Under the pieces are notes generated by a model that worked only from the letters and a program-made list of their open reading frames with translations, did no database searches and was not told the origin of the DNA. A stretch of DNA of 64,000 nucleotides from Taxawa tesnikishii (nom. ined.). Taxonomy: Eukaryota > Ascomycota > Dothideomycetes > Dothideales. Of this stretch, positions 49,094-60,128 are shown piece by piece. Each line of letters starts with the position of its first letter. The first letter of the stretch is position 1. The stretch spans positions 496,001-560,000 of the forward strand of contig JAPDRO010000005.1 in the NCBI GenBank assembly GCA_030247885.1, read 5' to 3'. Made by a program: the position numbers and the translations under genes.

Positions 49094-50904
49094 TGTGTGT
49101 GCTGTTTGATGTCTTGTTGCACGAGGTTGGTAAAGATTGGATCGGAGTTGTAGAGGATGAGGTTGTGTCGGGAAGCGAGCGAGGGGAAAGATGGACGAAT
49201 TTGCAGGCACCAGCAAGGCTATGCTGGGGTTGGCAGACGAGGTGAGGGTTGTCAGAAGTGAGAGGGACAGGCGAGAAAGAGTGAGCGGGATTTGTATCAC
49301 AGTCCCCGCCAAAGTTGCTTCACTATGTTGACCGCAACGCATTGAGCAAGACCTCACACCCGCTGCACGCCATGCGGACAGCACAACCGTGCAAGGGAGT
49401 GCATGATAGAAAGAGGCGTAGTAGGGACAATGGATCACCTAGCTGTACTCGCATATGACCAAGAGTAACCAAGTGGAACTCATACATACTACAAGACAGG
49501 GGGTGACGATAAATTGTTGAAACCCTTTACGTTGCCCACAGCATCGGGTTGCCAGCATTCGACAGGCCGTCCAACGGGAAGAAGACTCTCTGAGGAGATA
49601 GCCCATGGCGAGGGCGGCTTATCAGGTAGTTATCGACCGGACCCTGGAAGGACTGCCGCATGGAGGCATTCCGGCAAACCATGGGAGCAAACAAACGTCC
49701 CGCCGAGAACATTGGTGTCTGTCATTTTCTGTCGGCTACCACACAGGACCTTCCAGTGATGCTCGTACCCACCAATCCGTTCCATGCGGTACCTCAAGTT
49801 CCGAAGGCCACAACAATGCCAAGGCGCAGCCGTGTAAGTTGTAGTTGTCCGGAAGGGCATTTGCAGGGCTGTCGGCATCGAGGATCATCTGGAAATCAAT
49901 AAGCTCTATGATCTGGACGACAAGCACGCGCCACAGGATGATGGTTGTGGGTGTTGACCGCAGCAGATCGTGGCAGTGTCCATACGCTCTTCCTCGCCCT
50001 CCTCTTTCCTTTGCATGTGAGTTCAGCCTACCACCTATCGCTTTTTGGGAGACATCTAGCTAACCTGTGTGACAACGGACTTCAAGGCCGCATCAAGGGG
50101 CACAGACGTAGGGCACGGATATGTTAAGCAACACAGGAACATCTACAATCAGAGCAACGGCGGACGGAGCACAATGGGACATGGACAAGAGGCATTTCAG
50201 TAAAGATTGGATTTGGACTACGTACAAAGCGCCACCCAGACTCGGCCCATCCATCGCACCACCAGAACATGAGATTTTTCGGAGCCTGTCAGACTTCTCA
50301 CAGCACCCTCCCAAGCGGGCCGACCGAAGCCAGACACCCACATGGGTTGAGATCATCACCACTGCAGTGTCTGCAGTACACGGCATCACTCTTGGGCACC
50401 GGAGATGTTGATCATCAGCCAGGTTGGAGTTCTGTGGCTGATTTAAGGAAATCAGACTGGGTCGTTTACTATAGAAATGATTCTATGAAGTCTATTATCA
50501 CAAAGGTCAGCTAGACGTCTCTCGAGAGCGATAGGTGGCAGATTGAACTCACAAAGTCGACTGAAGGAAGAAGGAGGAGGGCGAGGAAGAGCGCAGTTTT
50601 ATTCCTTTGGATTGGCGCACGGTCCAGGCGGTGGGCGGCAGAAAATCCGGAAAGCCTGGAAAATCTGCAGAAGGGCCGGAATCGGGACCGGAATCGGATC
50701 AATCTTGCCAAGCATTCACCGACTCGCGGCAGCAGAGCCCCACGTTGCGCTTGCTCATTCACGCCCGCATACAAGAAATTGTTCCAGTATACGAATCTCC
50801 TGGCAGCATACCAGAGGATAACAAAGCATCGTATTCTCGCGCACACGGCAAGGGCGGCATTCGGAAAGCCCAGATCTGGCGCAATACAAACTGAGCGCAA
50901 CGCA
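49094..50904. other. 1.8-kb intergenic region, nothing recognised
   Basis: Upstream regions of the Myb-like gene (minus) and thr4 (plus). Overlapping small frames have no motifs. Confidence 0.5.
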
Positions 50905-52779
50905 ATGGCTTCCCACACGGCATCGCAGCGTTACCTGAGTACGAGGGAGGATCCTACGATGTACGGCATTCCGCAACCCCCAATTGCAGCAACATCAGTC
51001 AAGAGACTTACGCTGAGAAAGCCTACTAGCTCTCCTTCGAAGATGTAGTTCTTAAGGGACTGGCTGCAGACGGCGGCCTGTTCATCCCAGAGGAAATCCC
51101 CTCCCTCCCCTCCGATTGGCAGACCAAGTGGAAGAACCACTCATTCCAAGAGCTGGCATTCGACATCTTCTCCCTCTACATCTCGCCCTCTGAGATACCG
51201 TCAGACGACCTCAGGGACATCATCAAGCGGAGTTATGCCACTTTCCGTGCGTCGGACGTTACGCCTGTTGTGACTCTTGACGAGTCCAAGAACCTACACC
51301 TGCTTGAGCTGTTCCACGGCCCAACCTTCGCATTCAAGGATGTGGCGCTGCAATTCCTCGGTAACCTCTTCGAGTACTTCCTCGTGAGGCGGAACAAGGG
51401 CAAGGAGGGTACGGACAGGGAACACTTGACCGTCATCGGAGCGACCAGCGGAGACACTGGTTCAGCAGCCATCTACGGTCTGAGGGGAAAGAAGGATGTT
51501 TCGGTCTTCATCATGCACCCCAAGGGCAAGGTCAGCCCGATACAGGAGGCCCAGATGACCACTGTATTGGACGCAAACGTCCACAACCTTGCCGTTGACG
51601 GCACTTTCGACGATTGCCAGGTTTGCATCCCCTATACCTCCTCCACTTTGGCCGCTCGAGATATGCTTACACTGGACAGGACATCGTCAAAGCCCTTTTC
51701 GCCGATCCAGACATCAACAGCACCCACCGTCTTGCCGCAGTCAACTCCATCAACTGGGCGCGCATTCTTGCTCAAATCACCTACTACTTCGCTTCCTACT
51801 TTACCCTTGCGCGCCACCTCTCCACCACCAACGCCAAGTACTCTGAGCCACCAAAGGTTCGCTTCGTTGTCCCTACCGGCAACTTTGGTGACATCCTCGC
51901 CGGCTACTTCGCCAAGCGCATGGGCCTGCCAGCCGATCGCCTTGTCATCGCCACCAATGAGAACGACATTCTCCACCGTTTCTGGCGGTCCGGATACTAC
52001 GAGAAGAAGCCGGTGCACGGGCGCGACGCGGAGGGTGGCTTCCCGGAGGACGGCGTCAAGGCCCACGAAGAGGGCGTCAAAGAGACACTTGCCCCGGCCA
52101 TGGACATTCTGGTGAGCAGCAACTTCGAGCGCCTGCTCTGGTTCCTCAGCTACCGGGTCCACGGCTCCGGAGATGTCTCCTCGCGCCGCAAGGCCGCAGG
52201 TGAGAAGGTCAAATCCTGGCTCGCGCAACTCAAGGACGAAGGTGGCTTCAATGTCGAAGAGAGCATCCTGGCCGCCGCCAAGGAGGACTTCGAGTCCGAG
52301 CGCGTCAGCGACAAGCAGACCCTCGACATGATCAAGCAAATCTACCAACTCCGCTCCTCGCCCGTCACCATGGGCACCGGCGCCACCGACGCCTCCCAAC
52401 AGAACGGCACCCACAAGCCCACAACAGGCACCGTGCACGACGGCCACTACATCCTGGACCCGCACTCGGCCATTGGCGTTGCCGCGTCCCTGCGCTCCGC
52501 CTCTCGCACCGGAACCGCGGTCCACCACGTCTCCCTCGCGACGGCGCACCCTGCGAAGTTCTCGAGCGCGGTTGAGACGGCGCTGGGACAGGAGCAGGGA
52601 TTTAGCTTCGAGACGGTGCTGCCGGAGCAGTTTGTCGGTCTCGACAAGATGGAGAGAAGGTGCACCATTGTCAAGAAGGGGCGGGCTTTGAGGGTGTCAG
52701 GGCTATTGTGAGGGAGGAGGTCGAGGCTGAGATGAAGGGTAAGGCGGATACGGGTGCTGGTACGGTCACCAAGCCATAG
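50905..52779 (+). CDS. thr4: Threonine synthase
   Basis: PLP enzyme that makes threonine from O-phosphohomoserine. Exons 50905-50960, 51030-51620 and 51680-52779; 582 residues after two corrections. Seen: SQRYLSTRGGSYDLSFEDVVLKG at the start (in two pieces across intron 1), GLFIPEEIPSLP, the PLP-lysine segment FHGPTFAFKDVALQ (Lys about 122), GATSGDTGSAAIYG, HPKGKVSPIQEAQMTT, NSINWARILAQITYYFASY and PTGNFGDILAGYFAKRMG. The G run 50945-50947 needs one more G to give STRGGSYD; the G run 52678-52681 needs one more to read KKGAGFEGV to the stop at 52779. This amino-acid biosynthesis gene is normally indispensable, so both are probably sequence errors. Confidence 0.95.
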
Positions 52780-53450
52780 AAAGTCCGAGATGGGCAAAGA
52801 CGGGGTACAGTAGGCGTTGGATGGGTAGGTTGCTGGAAACGGAAAGAATAGGGATGTGGATAGACAACGAAAGAAAAACTATGTAGAAATGGATATAAGA
52901 CTTTACTGCCTGAGCTTTGAGTGGTTGTGTCGTCCGCTTCGTTCGCTTGCTTGACCGCGGGCGCTTAGCGGCAGCAATAAGATCTTGGAGGTTTCAGCGT
53001 CCAAATCCTGACAGTGCCCCCGTAGGTATGCACGTGCATTGTTATAGGCCGTTAAGACCATCAATATTTTTGTCCTTCAGAACAGCTCTGCGGCGCTAGC
53101 ACATGGCCTCATGGGCAAAAGTGCAAGATAGTCGTAGAGCTCCATGGCTGGCACAGTCACGATAAGCGGACAAGAGTCCGTAGGACATCACGACAGACGG
53201 GAAGTTTGCAGCCACTCGGGCACGCAATAAGACCAGCAGCAGAAGGAGTAGAGAGATATATTGTAACCATATCCGTAATACATTTGAGATCTTTCTTTTT
53301 CCTCGAATCGAAGAAAAATAAGGTACAATACAAGAAAAGTCGCTGAATATGCTGTACAATGCCGTTTCTGGGTTTTGTTACAAAGAGGGTTCGGAGAAGG
53401 GGGTATGTGGTTTGGTGTATTCGAGGAAGGGATGGGGGTTGAGGTCGCAT
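52780..53450. other. Intergenic between convergent genes
   Basis: No coding signal was recognised between thr4 and hsp10. Confidence 0.5.
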
Positions 53451-54161
53451 TTACTCGTTGATCTTGGCCAGGATCCTGGAAGGAGTTGTCAGCGAAGGCC
53501 TCTGTAAAAGGTGTCTGGGGTGGTACATACTCGGAGTCCCGGAAGAGGTGGAACTCCTCGTCGCCGACTTTGATAGGGCTGCCGCCGTACTGGAGAGGCA
53601 AACGTTAGCACATGGTTCTCTTTCTCGTCCTTCACCCTTTTTCCCCAGTGTGCGACCGAGCCAACTCATGATTTCGCATCTCACTGCCCACTCGAATTTT
53701 TTCGGCCCGCCTCTTCATTCTTCATTCTTCGCACGCCGCGGGCTTGCAGCGCAACCCTTAATTGGCTGCTCGTACGCCTATCGGACAATTCGTCCTACTG
53801 CTCCCGTCTTCTTGCCCCTTCCCCTTGCCCACCCGCTCAGACCCTTCCATTTCGCAATCATCAGAAACTCACCTGAGGGATCAAGACCTTGTCGCCAGCG
53901 GACACGCCCATAGGTATTCTCTTTCCATCACGGTCGGTTGCGCCAGGTCCGACAGCCAACACCTTGGCCTCGTTCAACTCCTTGACACTGCTCTCGGGAG
54001 GAAGATGCCGCCGGCGGTCTTGGCCTCGGCCTTGATGCGCTGCACCAGAACGCGGTCGAGGAGGGGCGCGAGAGACTTGATGGACTTGACAGCGAGAGAC
54101 TGTGACGGTTAGCCTCTCGTTGGAGTTGGGTACAGTGATGAGATTCGAGGATGCGTACCAT
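53451..54161 (-). CDS. hsp10: Mitochondrial co-chaperonin Hsp10 (GroES family)
   Basis: Cap of the mitochondrial Hsp60 chamber. Exons 54161-54159 (the ATG alone), 54099-53873, 53589-53531 and 53475-53451; 104 residues after one correction. Family motifs: LAPLLDRVLVQRIKAEAKT, the mobile loop GGIFLPESSVKELNE, VLAVGPG, DKVLIPQYGGSPIKV and EFHLFRDSEILAKINE. An intron interrupts the gene directly after the initiator ATG (59 nt), and the second intron is 283 nt. The G run 53996-53998 (C on the coding strand) needs one more base in the LPESS loop; without it the protein ends there. Since Hsp10 is essential in yeast, this is probably a sequence error. Confidence 0.95.
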
Positions 54162-54563
54162 TGTGAAGTGGTGGTGGATGCAACGAGGATTGGCTGGACG
54201 AAGGGCCGAGATAGGTACGGTATGGGATAGTTGAGATCGGATTGGAGTAGTCCTTGGTATAGACGGGGAGATGTGCAATTTGTTGTTTGGCTGTGGAATT
54301 TTCCAGAAGTTCGAGATTGGAGAATCTCTCCCATTTCCCCTTCCGAGGTTCGCGTCGTCCGCGTCGTTGGAGCTTGGGCCATACCGCATCACATCTACAT
54401 AGAACATGCTTGTGAAGGAAAAGTCGTCTAAATGATTAGAATCGAGAGAGAGTAGGGAAAGATACACCGTAAGGTACTTGTACAAAGTAGTGCGATCGCG
54501 AGTTCGACAGGCTCAAGTACAGGTAGGGACGCGTCTAGTTTACCGTATCAACCTCTCTCTTTC
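54162..54563. promoter_or_regulatory. Divergent promoter region, hsp10 / WD40 gene
   Basis: About 400 bases between divergent start codons. No individual element could be assigned by eye. Confidence 0.5.
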
Positions 54564-56031
54564 TTGCATCCATCTCCTAGCCAGCACTTGAACTTGACCG
54601 ACATGGACCGAACACCTGCATTTCCGGAACCGAGATGTCTGGCATGTACAGGCGAGACTTTTCGTAAATCAGTCGCGCAATGCAGCCCTGGCACACAGAC
54701 AGACCATGTACTAGGACGCCCACCTCACGGCAACGAGAATAATTGCTTCCGCAGCGCACAGTTGTCCGCGGACGGCTCGACCGTAATCACGTATAATGAG
54801 GACTGGAAGTTGCGGACTTTCTTCATGTGCGTCTTGTCACAATCTTCGATCTCACTCTTGATAGAACAACTCCAGACCAAAGATCCATGCATGTCACGCT
54901 CCCAAGAACCTACCCCTACTCCTCCAGCTCGTGGTCGATTGTATCCCTGGGTTTTAGTTGACAATCTCGTCGCAGTACTCAAGACATCCTCGACCACGCG
55001 GATGCCGAACCCCGCCACCTCGAAGCGTACGCAACCCTTGAATCCCCGGCCCACTCGTACGCCTATGCTCTTTACCCGTATTACCAGGCTTCGGATCTCA
55101 ACACCACCACTGTTCTCATATCAGAAGTAGACCTTCCCATCCGTCTCGCAAACGCCGTGAACCTCGCCTACCAACACGCCTCGTACCCTTGGATTAACGC
55201 CACCACGGAAGCGTACATAGCCCCTCTCTCGTTGCTCTTCAGCCCTGATGGCACGCGCTTCATAGCTGGTGCCAAGGAACGCATTGCCGTCTTCGACAGC
55301 AGCCGTGATGGCGAAGGGCCAGCGGTGGATATGCAGACCAGGACATCAAGAAAAGCTAGACGGTATGGCTTCCCTGGGGTCGAATGCCGGGGGCTGATCT
55401 CCGCGCTTGCCATTCGTAATGATGACGGTTTGCTCGCGGCGGGGACAACGTCGAGGGAAGTGGGACTCTGGGCCGCGTATGGCATGGGCGAGTGTGCGGC
55501 GACGTTTGAACTTGATACGGATGATGCGAGTGGGAACGGTATTACGGAGATGAAGTGGAGTCCATGCGGCAGATACCTCTTCATCGCTGAGAGGAAAAGC
55601 GATGCTCTGCTCATCTACGACATTCGCGTCTCCGGTAAACGGTTGGGCTATACGAGTGGCAGGAAAGCCATGACGGCACAAAAGTTGGGCTTCGATGTGA
55701 TAGAGAGGAACGGTAGATACGATGTCTGGGCTGGAGGAACGGACGGGTCGGTGAGGATCTGGGAGAATGTTACGAGCAAAGAGGACGGTGTCGAAGCAGC
55801 TTCATCGATTGAAGCACACAAAGGTGCGTTGTGGATCTCACGTTCGAAGTCCAGTGTAGTGCTGACCTGTGTTCAGATGCTGTGTCCAGTGTTATTCTGC
55901 GATCATACGGAGACCAAGCTGTGCTGATAACCGCTTCTGGTCAGAGACGTGATCCTCAGGACTTGGTTGCCCTAGATGAGCCTGCAACGGCCGTAACGCC
56001 AGACAACACGCTCAAGATCTGGTCGATATGA
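54564..56031 (+). CDS. WD40 protein, WRAP53/TCAB1-like
   Basis: Exons 54564 (or 54603)-54826, 54976-55823 and 55877-56031; 421 or 408 residues, no break. The sequence follows the WRAP53/TCAB1 pattern: NNCFRSAQLSADGSTVITYNEDWKLRTF, a spacer, ALYPYYQASDLNTT, LPIRLANAVNLAYQHASYPW, LLFSPDGTRFIAGAKERIAVF, ISALAIRNDDGLLAAGTTS, MKWSPCGRYLFIAERKSD and VWAGGTDGSVRIWEN. In animals TCAB1 carries scaRNAs and telomerase RNA to Cajal bodies; fungal members are little studied. The two starts are in frame. The 149-nt first intron is supported by the conserved continuation after it. Confidence 0.85.
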
Positions 56032-56476
56032 CGGGTTCGTGTGTGCGACATCGAGCGCGAATGTGCGAGTCCCAGATCAGTGTAAAGGGTTGAAAATACG
56101 GATCTATGCATGCATGAGCCAACCGAAGTCGGACGTGGTCGAGACGAGAGTCAGATGAGGAGCAGGTAAAGCTCAAAAGAAGCTCATGTAGGGTGTGACA
56201 GTGAAGCTCAATTGATGGGTGGAAACTCTTCGCTTCCGCTTCGGCTTCCGGGCGTTACTTGGGATAGGGTAGTAGTAGTATCTGCTGGGCTTGCAGCGGC
56301 TCGCTGCATTGCATGACCCTGACGGCGCACGACAAAGAACAGCATGAAGAACGTTGTTCGAGTTGAGACAGTAGACCCATCTGCGTAAGAAACCAATGTT
56401 GCGCCAAAGGCACAAGGCTTCGGTCGTAGAGCTCTCCCCGAGAAATCTCCCTTTCGCCATCAACGGAACGCAGCAA

Positions 56477-56510
56477 GACAGGACAGCAGGACAGCAGGAC
56501 AGCAGGACAG
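56477..56510. repeat. 8-bp tandem repeat (GGACAGCA units)
   Basis: About four copies of an octamer GGACAGCA, nearly perfect. It is a short minisatellite-like tract with no evident function. Confidence 0.8.
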
Positions 56511-56740
56511 GGCTCCGCTTAGCAATCCTTCCGAGTTGTCCCCGAGACGGTCCGGTGCTTGACTTTCTAATGGTAGCACGGAGGTAAGGAAGGCGTTTGG
56601 ACTCTACGCATGTCCGACGACTGGAAGAGGTAACTCTGTACCGAGCCCGACGCCATGGAGCCAGATGGAGGGCGTTTGGGGGAGCGATCCGCTCGCGCGG
56701 CGAGGGTTTCGAGTCCTGGCAGATCCCTCCCCCATCGGGA

Positions 56741-56783
56741 GCCGTGCTGAGCCGTGCTGAGCTGTGCTGAGCTGTGCTGAGCT
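56741..56783. repeat. 10-bp tandem repeat (GCYGTGCTGA units)
   Basis: Four consecutive decamers: two GCCGTGCTGA then two GCTGTGCTGA, followed by a partial copy. The unit does not match a known fungal element that I recognise. Confidence 0.85.
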
Positions 56784-57472
56784 TTGCGGTTGCGCCCACG
56801 CGTCACGTGGTTCGAGTGAACTGCTGGGCACTTTCTCGCGTCAAAGCACGCCGAAAGGGCCTCTGTGCTCTCCGGAACCGTGGAGCAGTGCGCTCATCAC
56901 ATCAACGGACTACGCGGGGCCAATCTTGGCCGTCCGCAGCTCTCTGTACAGAGGTGCTTCAGTTTCTTGCACCTGTCTCTACCTGCCCATCTCGACAGGA
57001 GCATCGGACAAGTGCTAACAGGATCGGATAGACTCGGTCCAGACGACGCGGCATGCGTCGCATCACTGGATGCGCGGCGTGCATGGGCGCATCCAAGAAG
57101 CCATGGACAGCAGGAAGACCCTGACGACAACGCGGGGTAGCACGAGTTCCCCTCCGTTAGTGTTTACATGTGCCCTGTCGCCCGCGACTCCGAGGCCACT
57201 CTCTGGCCTATCACCGCCCGCATTTCTGTGCTCGACCGCCCGAACCAGGCAAGCCGTCTGAGACGAGCTGCCTAGGACGAGTGGAGACTCTGTTGCTTGT
57301 GCTGAGGAGATCTGGCCCTTCCAATGAGCATACTTAAAAGACAGCCCCCCGTTCTTCTTCCCCCTCACTCCTCACATCCCACCACTCTCCATCTCCTCTC
57401 CCATCTATCCCATCTAACCATCATATCTGCTTTTCCTTGTTTTTAAGATACCCCATTGAATAACCAGCAATC

Positions 57473-59167
57473 ATGAGTGACGTTTCCGTTCAACTCGAGA
57501 CCCCCACTCGGGCAAGTACGAGCAGCCCACTGGACTGTAAGTTGTCACTTATCAGCATCGCGGAGACAGTTGCCGTGAGTCTTATCCACCCGAAGAAGTT
57601 GGGGCTAACGGTCTCTCCAGCTTCATCAACAACGAGTTCGTCAAGGGTGTTGACGGCAAGACGTTCGAGGTTATCAACCCCACCAACGAGAAGGTCATCA
57701 CCTCCGTGCACGAGGCCACCGAGAAAGACGTTGACATCGCCGTCGAAGCCGCCCGCAAGGCTTTTGAGGGCCCATGGCGGAAGGAGACCCCGGAGAACCG
57801 TGGCAAGCTCCTCGTCAACCTCGCCAACCTGTTCGAGAAGAACCTTGACCTCCTCGCCGCCGTCGAGTCTCTGGACAACGGCAAGGCCATCACCATGGCC
57901 AAGGTCGATGTCGGCATGTGCGCTGGTTGCCTGAGATACTACGGTGGCTGGGCGGACAAGATCGACGGCAAGGTCATCGACACCACCCACGACACCTTCA
58001 ACTACACCAAGAAGGAGCCAGTATGTCTACACTATCTACACTTGGAAAGGGAGCAACACACTGACATTTGCTGCTCAGATTGGTGTTTGCGGTCAGATCA
58101 TCCCATGGAACTTCCCGCTGCTCATGTGGGCGTGGAAGATCGGCCCCGCAATTGCATGCGGTAACACCGTCGTCCTGAAGACTGCCGAACAGACCCCTCT
58201 CTCTGCCCTGGTTGCCGCAAGACTCGTCAAGGAGGCCGGCTTCCCCCCCGGTGTCATCAACATCCTCTCCGGTTTCGGTAAGATCGCCGGTGCCGCCATC
58301 GCCTCGCACATGGATATCGACAAGGTGGCCTTTACCGGCTCCACCGTCGTCGGTCGCCAGATCATGAAGGCTGCTGCTGGCAGCAACCTCAAGAAAGTCA
58401 CCCTCGAGCTCGGTGGCAAGAGCCCAAACATCGTCTTCGACGACGCAGACATCGACAACGCTATCTCCTGGGTCAACTTCGGTATCTTCTTCAACCACGG
58501 CCAGTGCTGCTGCGCCGGTAGCAGAATCTACGTCCAGGAGGGCATCTACGACAAGTTCATCCAGCGCTTCAAGGAGAGGGCACAGAAGAACGTCGTCGGC
58601 GACCCATTCGGAAGCGACACCTTCCAGGGCCCACAGGTCTCTCAGATCCAGTTCGATCGTATCATGAGGTGAGCCGGCCTTTTGTAAACAAGCATGCCGA
58701 AAACATACACTGACAACCGTCCCAGCTACATCGAGGAGGGCAAGAAGGCCGGCGCAACCGTCGAGTGCGGTGGCAAGCGCAAGGGCAACGAGGGCTTCTT
58801 CATCGAGCCGACCATCTTCACCAACGTCAAGGACGACATGAAGATCGTGCAGGAGGAGATCTTCGGCCCCGTGTGCACAATCTCAAAGTTCAAGACCAAG
58901 GAGGAGGTCATCAAGGCCGGCAACTCCACCACCTACGGTCTCGCCGCCGCCGTGCACACCTCCAATCTCAACACCGCCATCGAGGTCTCCAACGCCCTCC
59001 GCGCCGGTACCGTCTGGGTCAACACCTACAACACCCTCCACCACCAGATGCCCTTTGGTGGTTACAAGGAGTCCGGTATCGGCCGTGAGCTCGGCGAGGC
59101 CGCCCTCGACAACTACTGCCAGACCAAGACCGTCAGCATCCGGTTGGGTGACGCCCTCTTCGGTTAA
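57473..59167 (+). CDS. Aldehyde dehydrogenase (ALDH1/AldA type)
   Basis: NAD(P)-dependent oxidation of aldehydes such as acetaldehyde. Exons 57473-57536, 57621-58020, 58079-58668 and 58726-59167; 498 residues after one correction. Motifs: [48 protein letters not shown], catalytic Glu in LELGGKSPN (about residue 263), catalytic Cys in [11 protein letters not shown] (about 299), EEIFGPV and [16 protein letters not shown]. Length is that of the family. The C run 57501-57505 needs one more C to read [20 protein letters not shown] across intron 1; as written the frame misses the splice. Probably a sequence error. Codon bias is strong, suggesting high expression. Confidence 0.95.
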
Positions 59168-60128
59168 GCGGAGAACGTCTGTGTGGGAATGGGATCTGGT
59201 CTGGCGCCTGGGGGGACAGTTGGAGATTTTTGGAGAAATGTGTCCCAAAATACTTTCTTCCGTGTATCTACGTTTCCGATCGCCCTTTGGATAGTTAGGA
59301 AAGGGTGGCGCATGAGCTTTAACGATGTCAATGCAAATATGGAATACGACCTCATTCATCCGATGTGTATGCCCTCTAGTGTTTGTGATCCGGTGGGTGT
59401 TTTTTTTTTTTTGAGTCAGTCCTTCTCGGTTTCGTCTCTGCAGGTATTCACCCCGTCGATTGGTGTCTCGAGTCTCCTCTCCTGGTTAAACATCAGCCGG
59501 AAATGATTCGGGTTACGTGAGCTGGGCCCTCTCAACTTCACGGTGTCCGATATCGTGCACCCCGTCAATCCAAAAAAGAAAAAATTCCTCTGAAGACAAG
59601 CGAGCTGCTGCTCTCTCACCGGGACTCTGACATGGTCGCCCGCGCTCTCATAGCAACAAGCCGTCCATCTGCGTTTCGGGCGTTGTCCATGTGGGTCGCC
59701 GATATGATCCTTTCTACTTCAGGTTGAACCCCTAGTAGAAAGGGTGAAGATGGATATATATCGGAAACATCTGGGCTAATGACGGTGATGCGAATAGCGT
59801 GCCGGCAATACCTGGCAGTTCCAAAGTCTACTACACAAGGGGGAAAAAAGGCACGCCAACAGGTGCGGTGGACGGAACGCATGATCGGAAATTCCTACAC
59901 CGATGCGCTGGGATAATGGGGAGAGGGGCTTTGAACAACCATGTAGTTGTTTCGCAGATGGATCAGCTGTTTGGTTGTTTTACATAAGGGCCCGGTATCT
60001 CCATGTGCTCCAAGTGCGCGAGCAAACCGTTCCTCACGATTTACCCACAACGATCTTCTCAGGCCACAGCAAGAAAAGTCTGAGATCCAGGATCGAGGAG
60101 CGCAAAGGCAGTCGAGCCTTTCCTGCGC
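59168..60128. other. Intergenic between convergent genes, contains T13
   Basis: 3' flanks of the aldehyde dehydrogenase and elg1. A run of 13 T lies at 59400-59412. No coding signal was recognised. Confidence 0.5.

Larger units (their letters stand above)
56032..57472. other. Intergenic with two short tandem repeats
   Basis: No supported gene. It contains the 8-bp and 10-bp tandem repeats listed separately. The end is the C/T-rich leader of the aldehyde dehydrogenase gene. Confidence 0.55.

Noticed and set aside
51632-52549. 305-codon open frame antisense to threonine synthase
   Set aside because: Shadow frame caused by codon bias; Gly/Val/Asp-rich without a domain.
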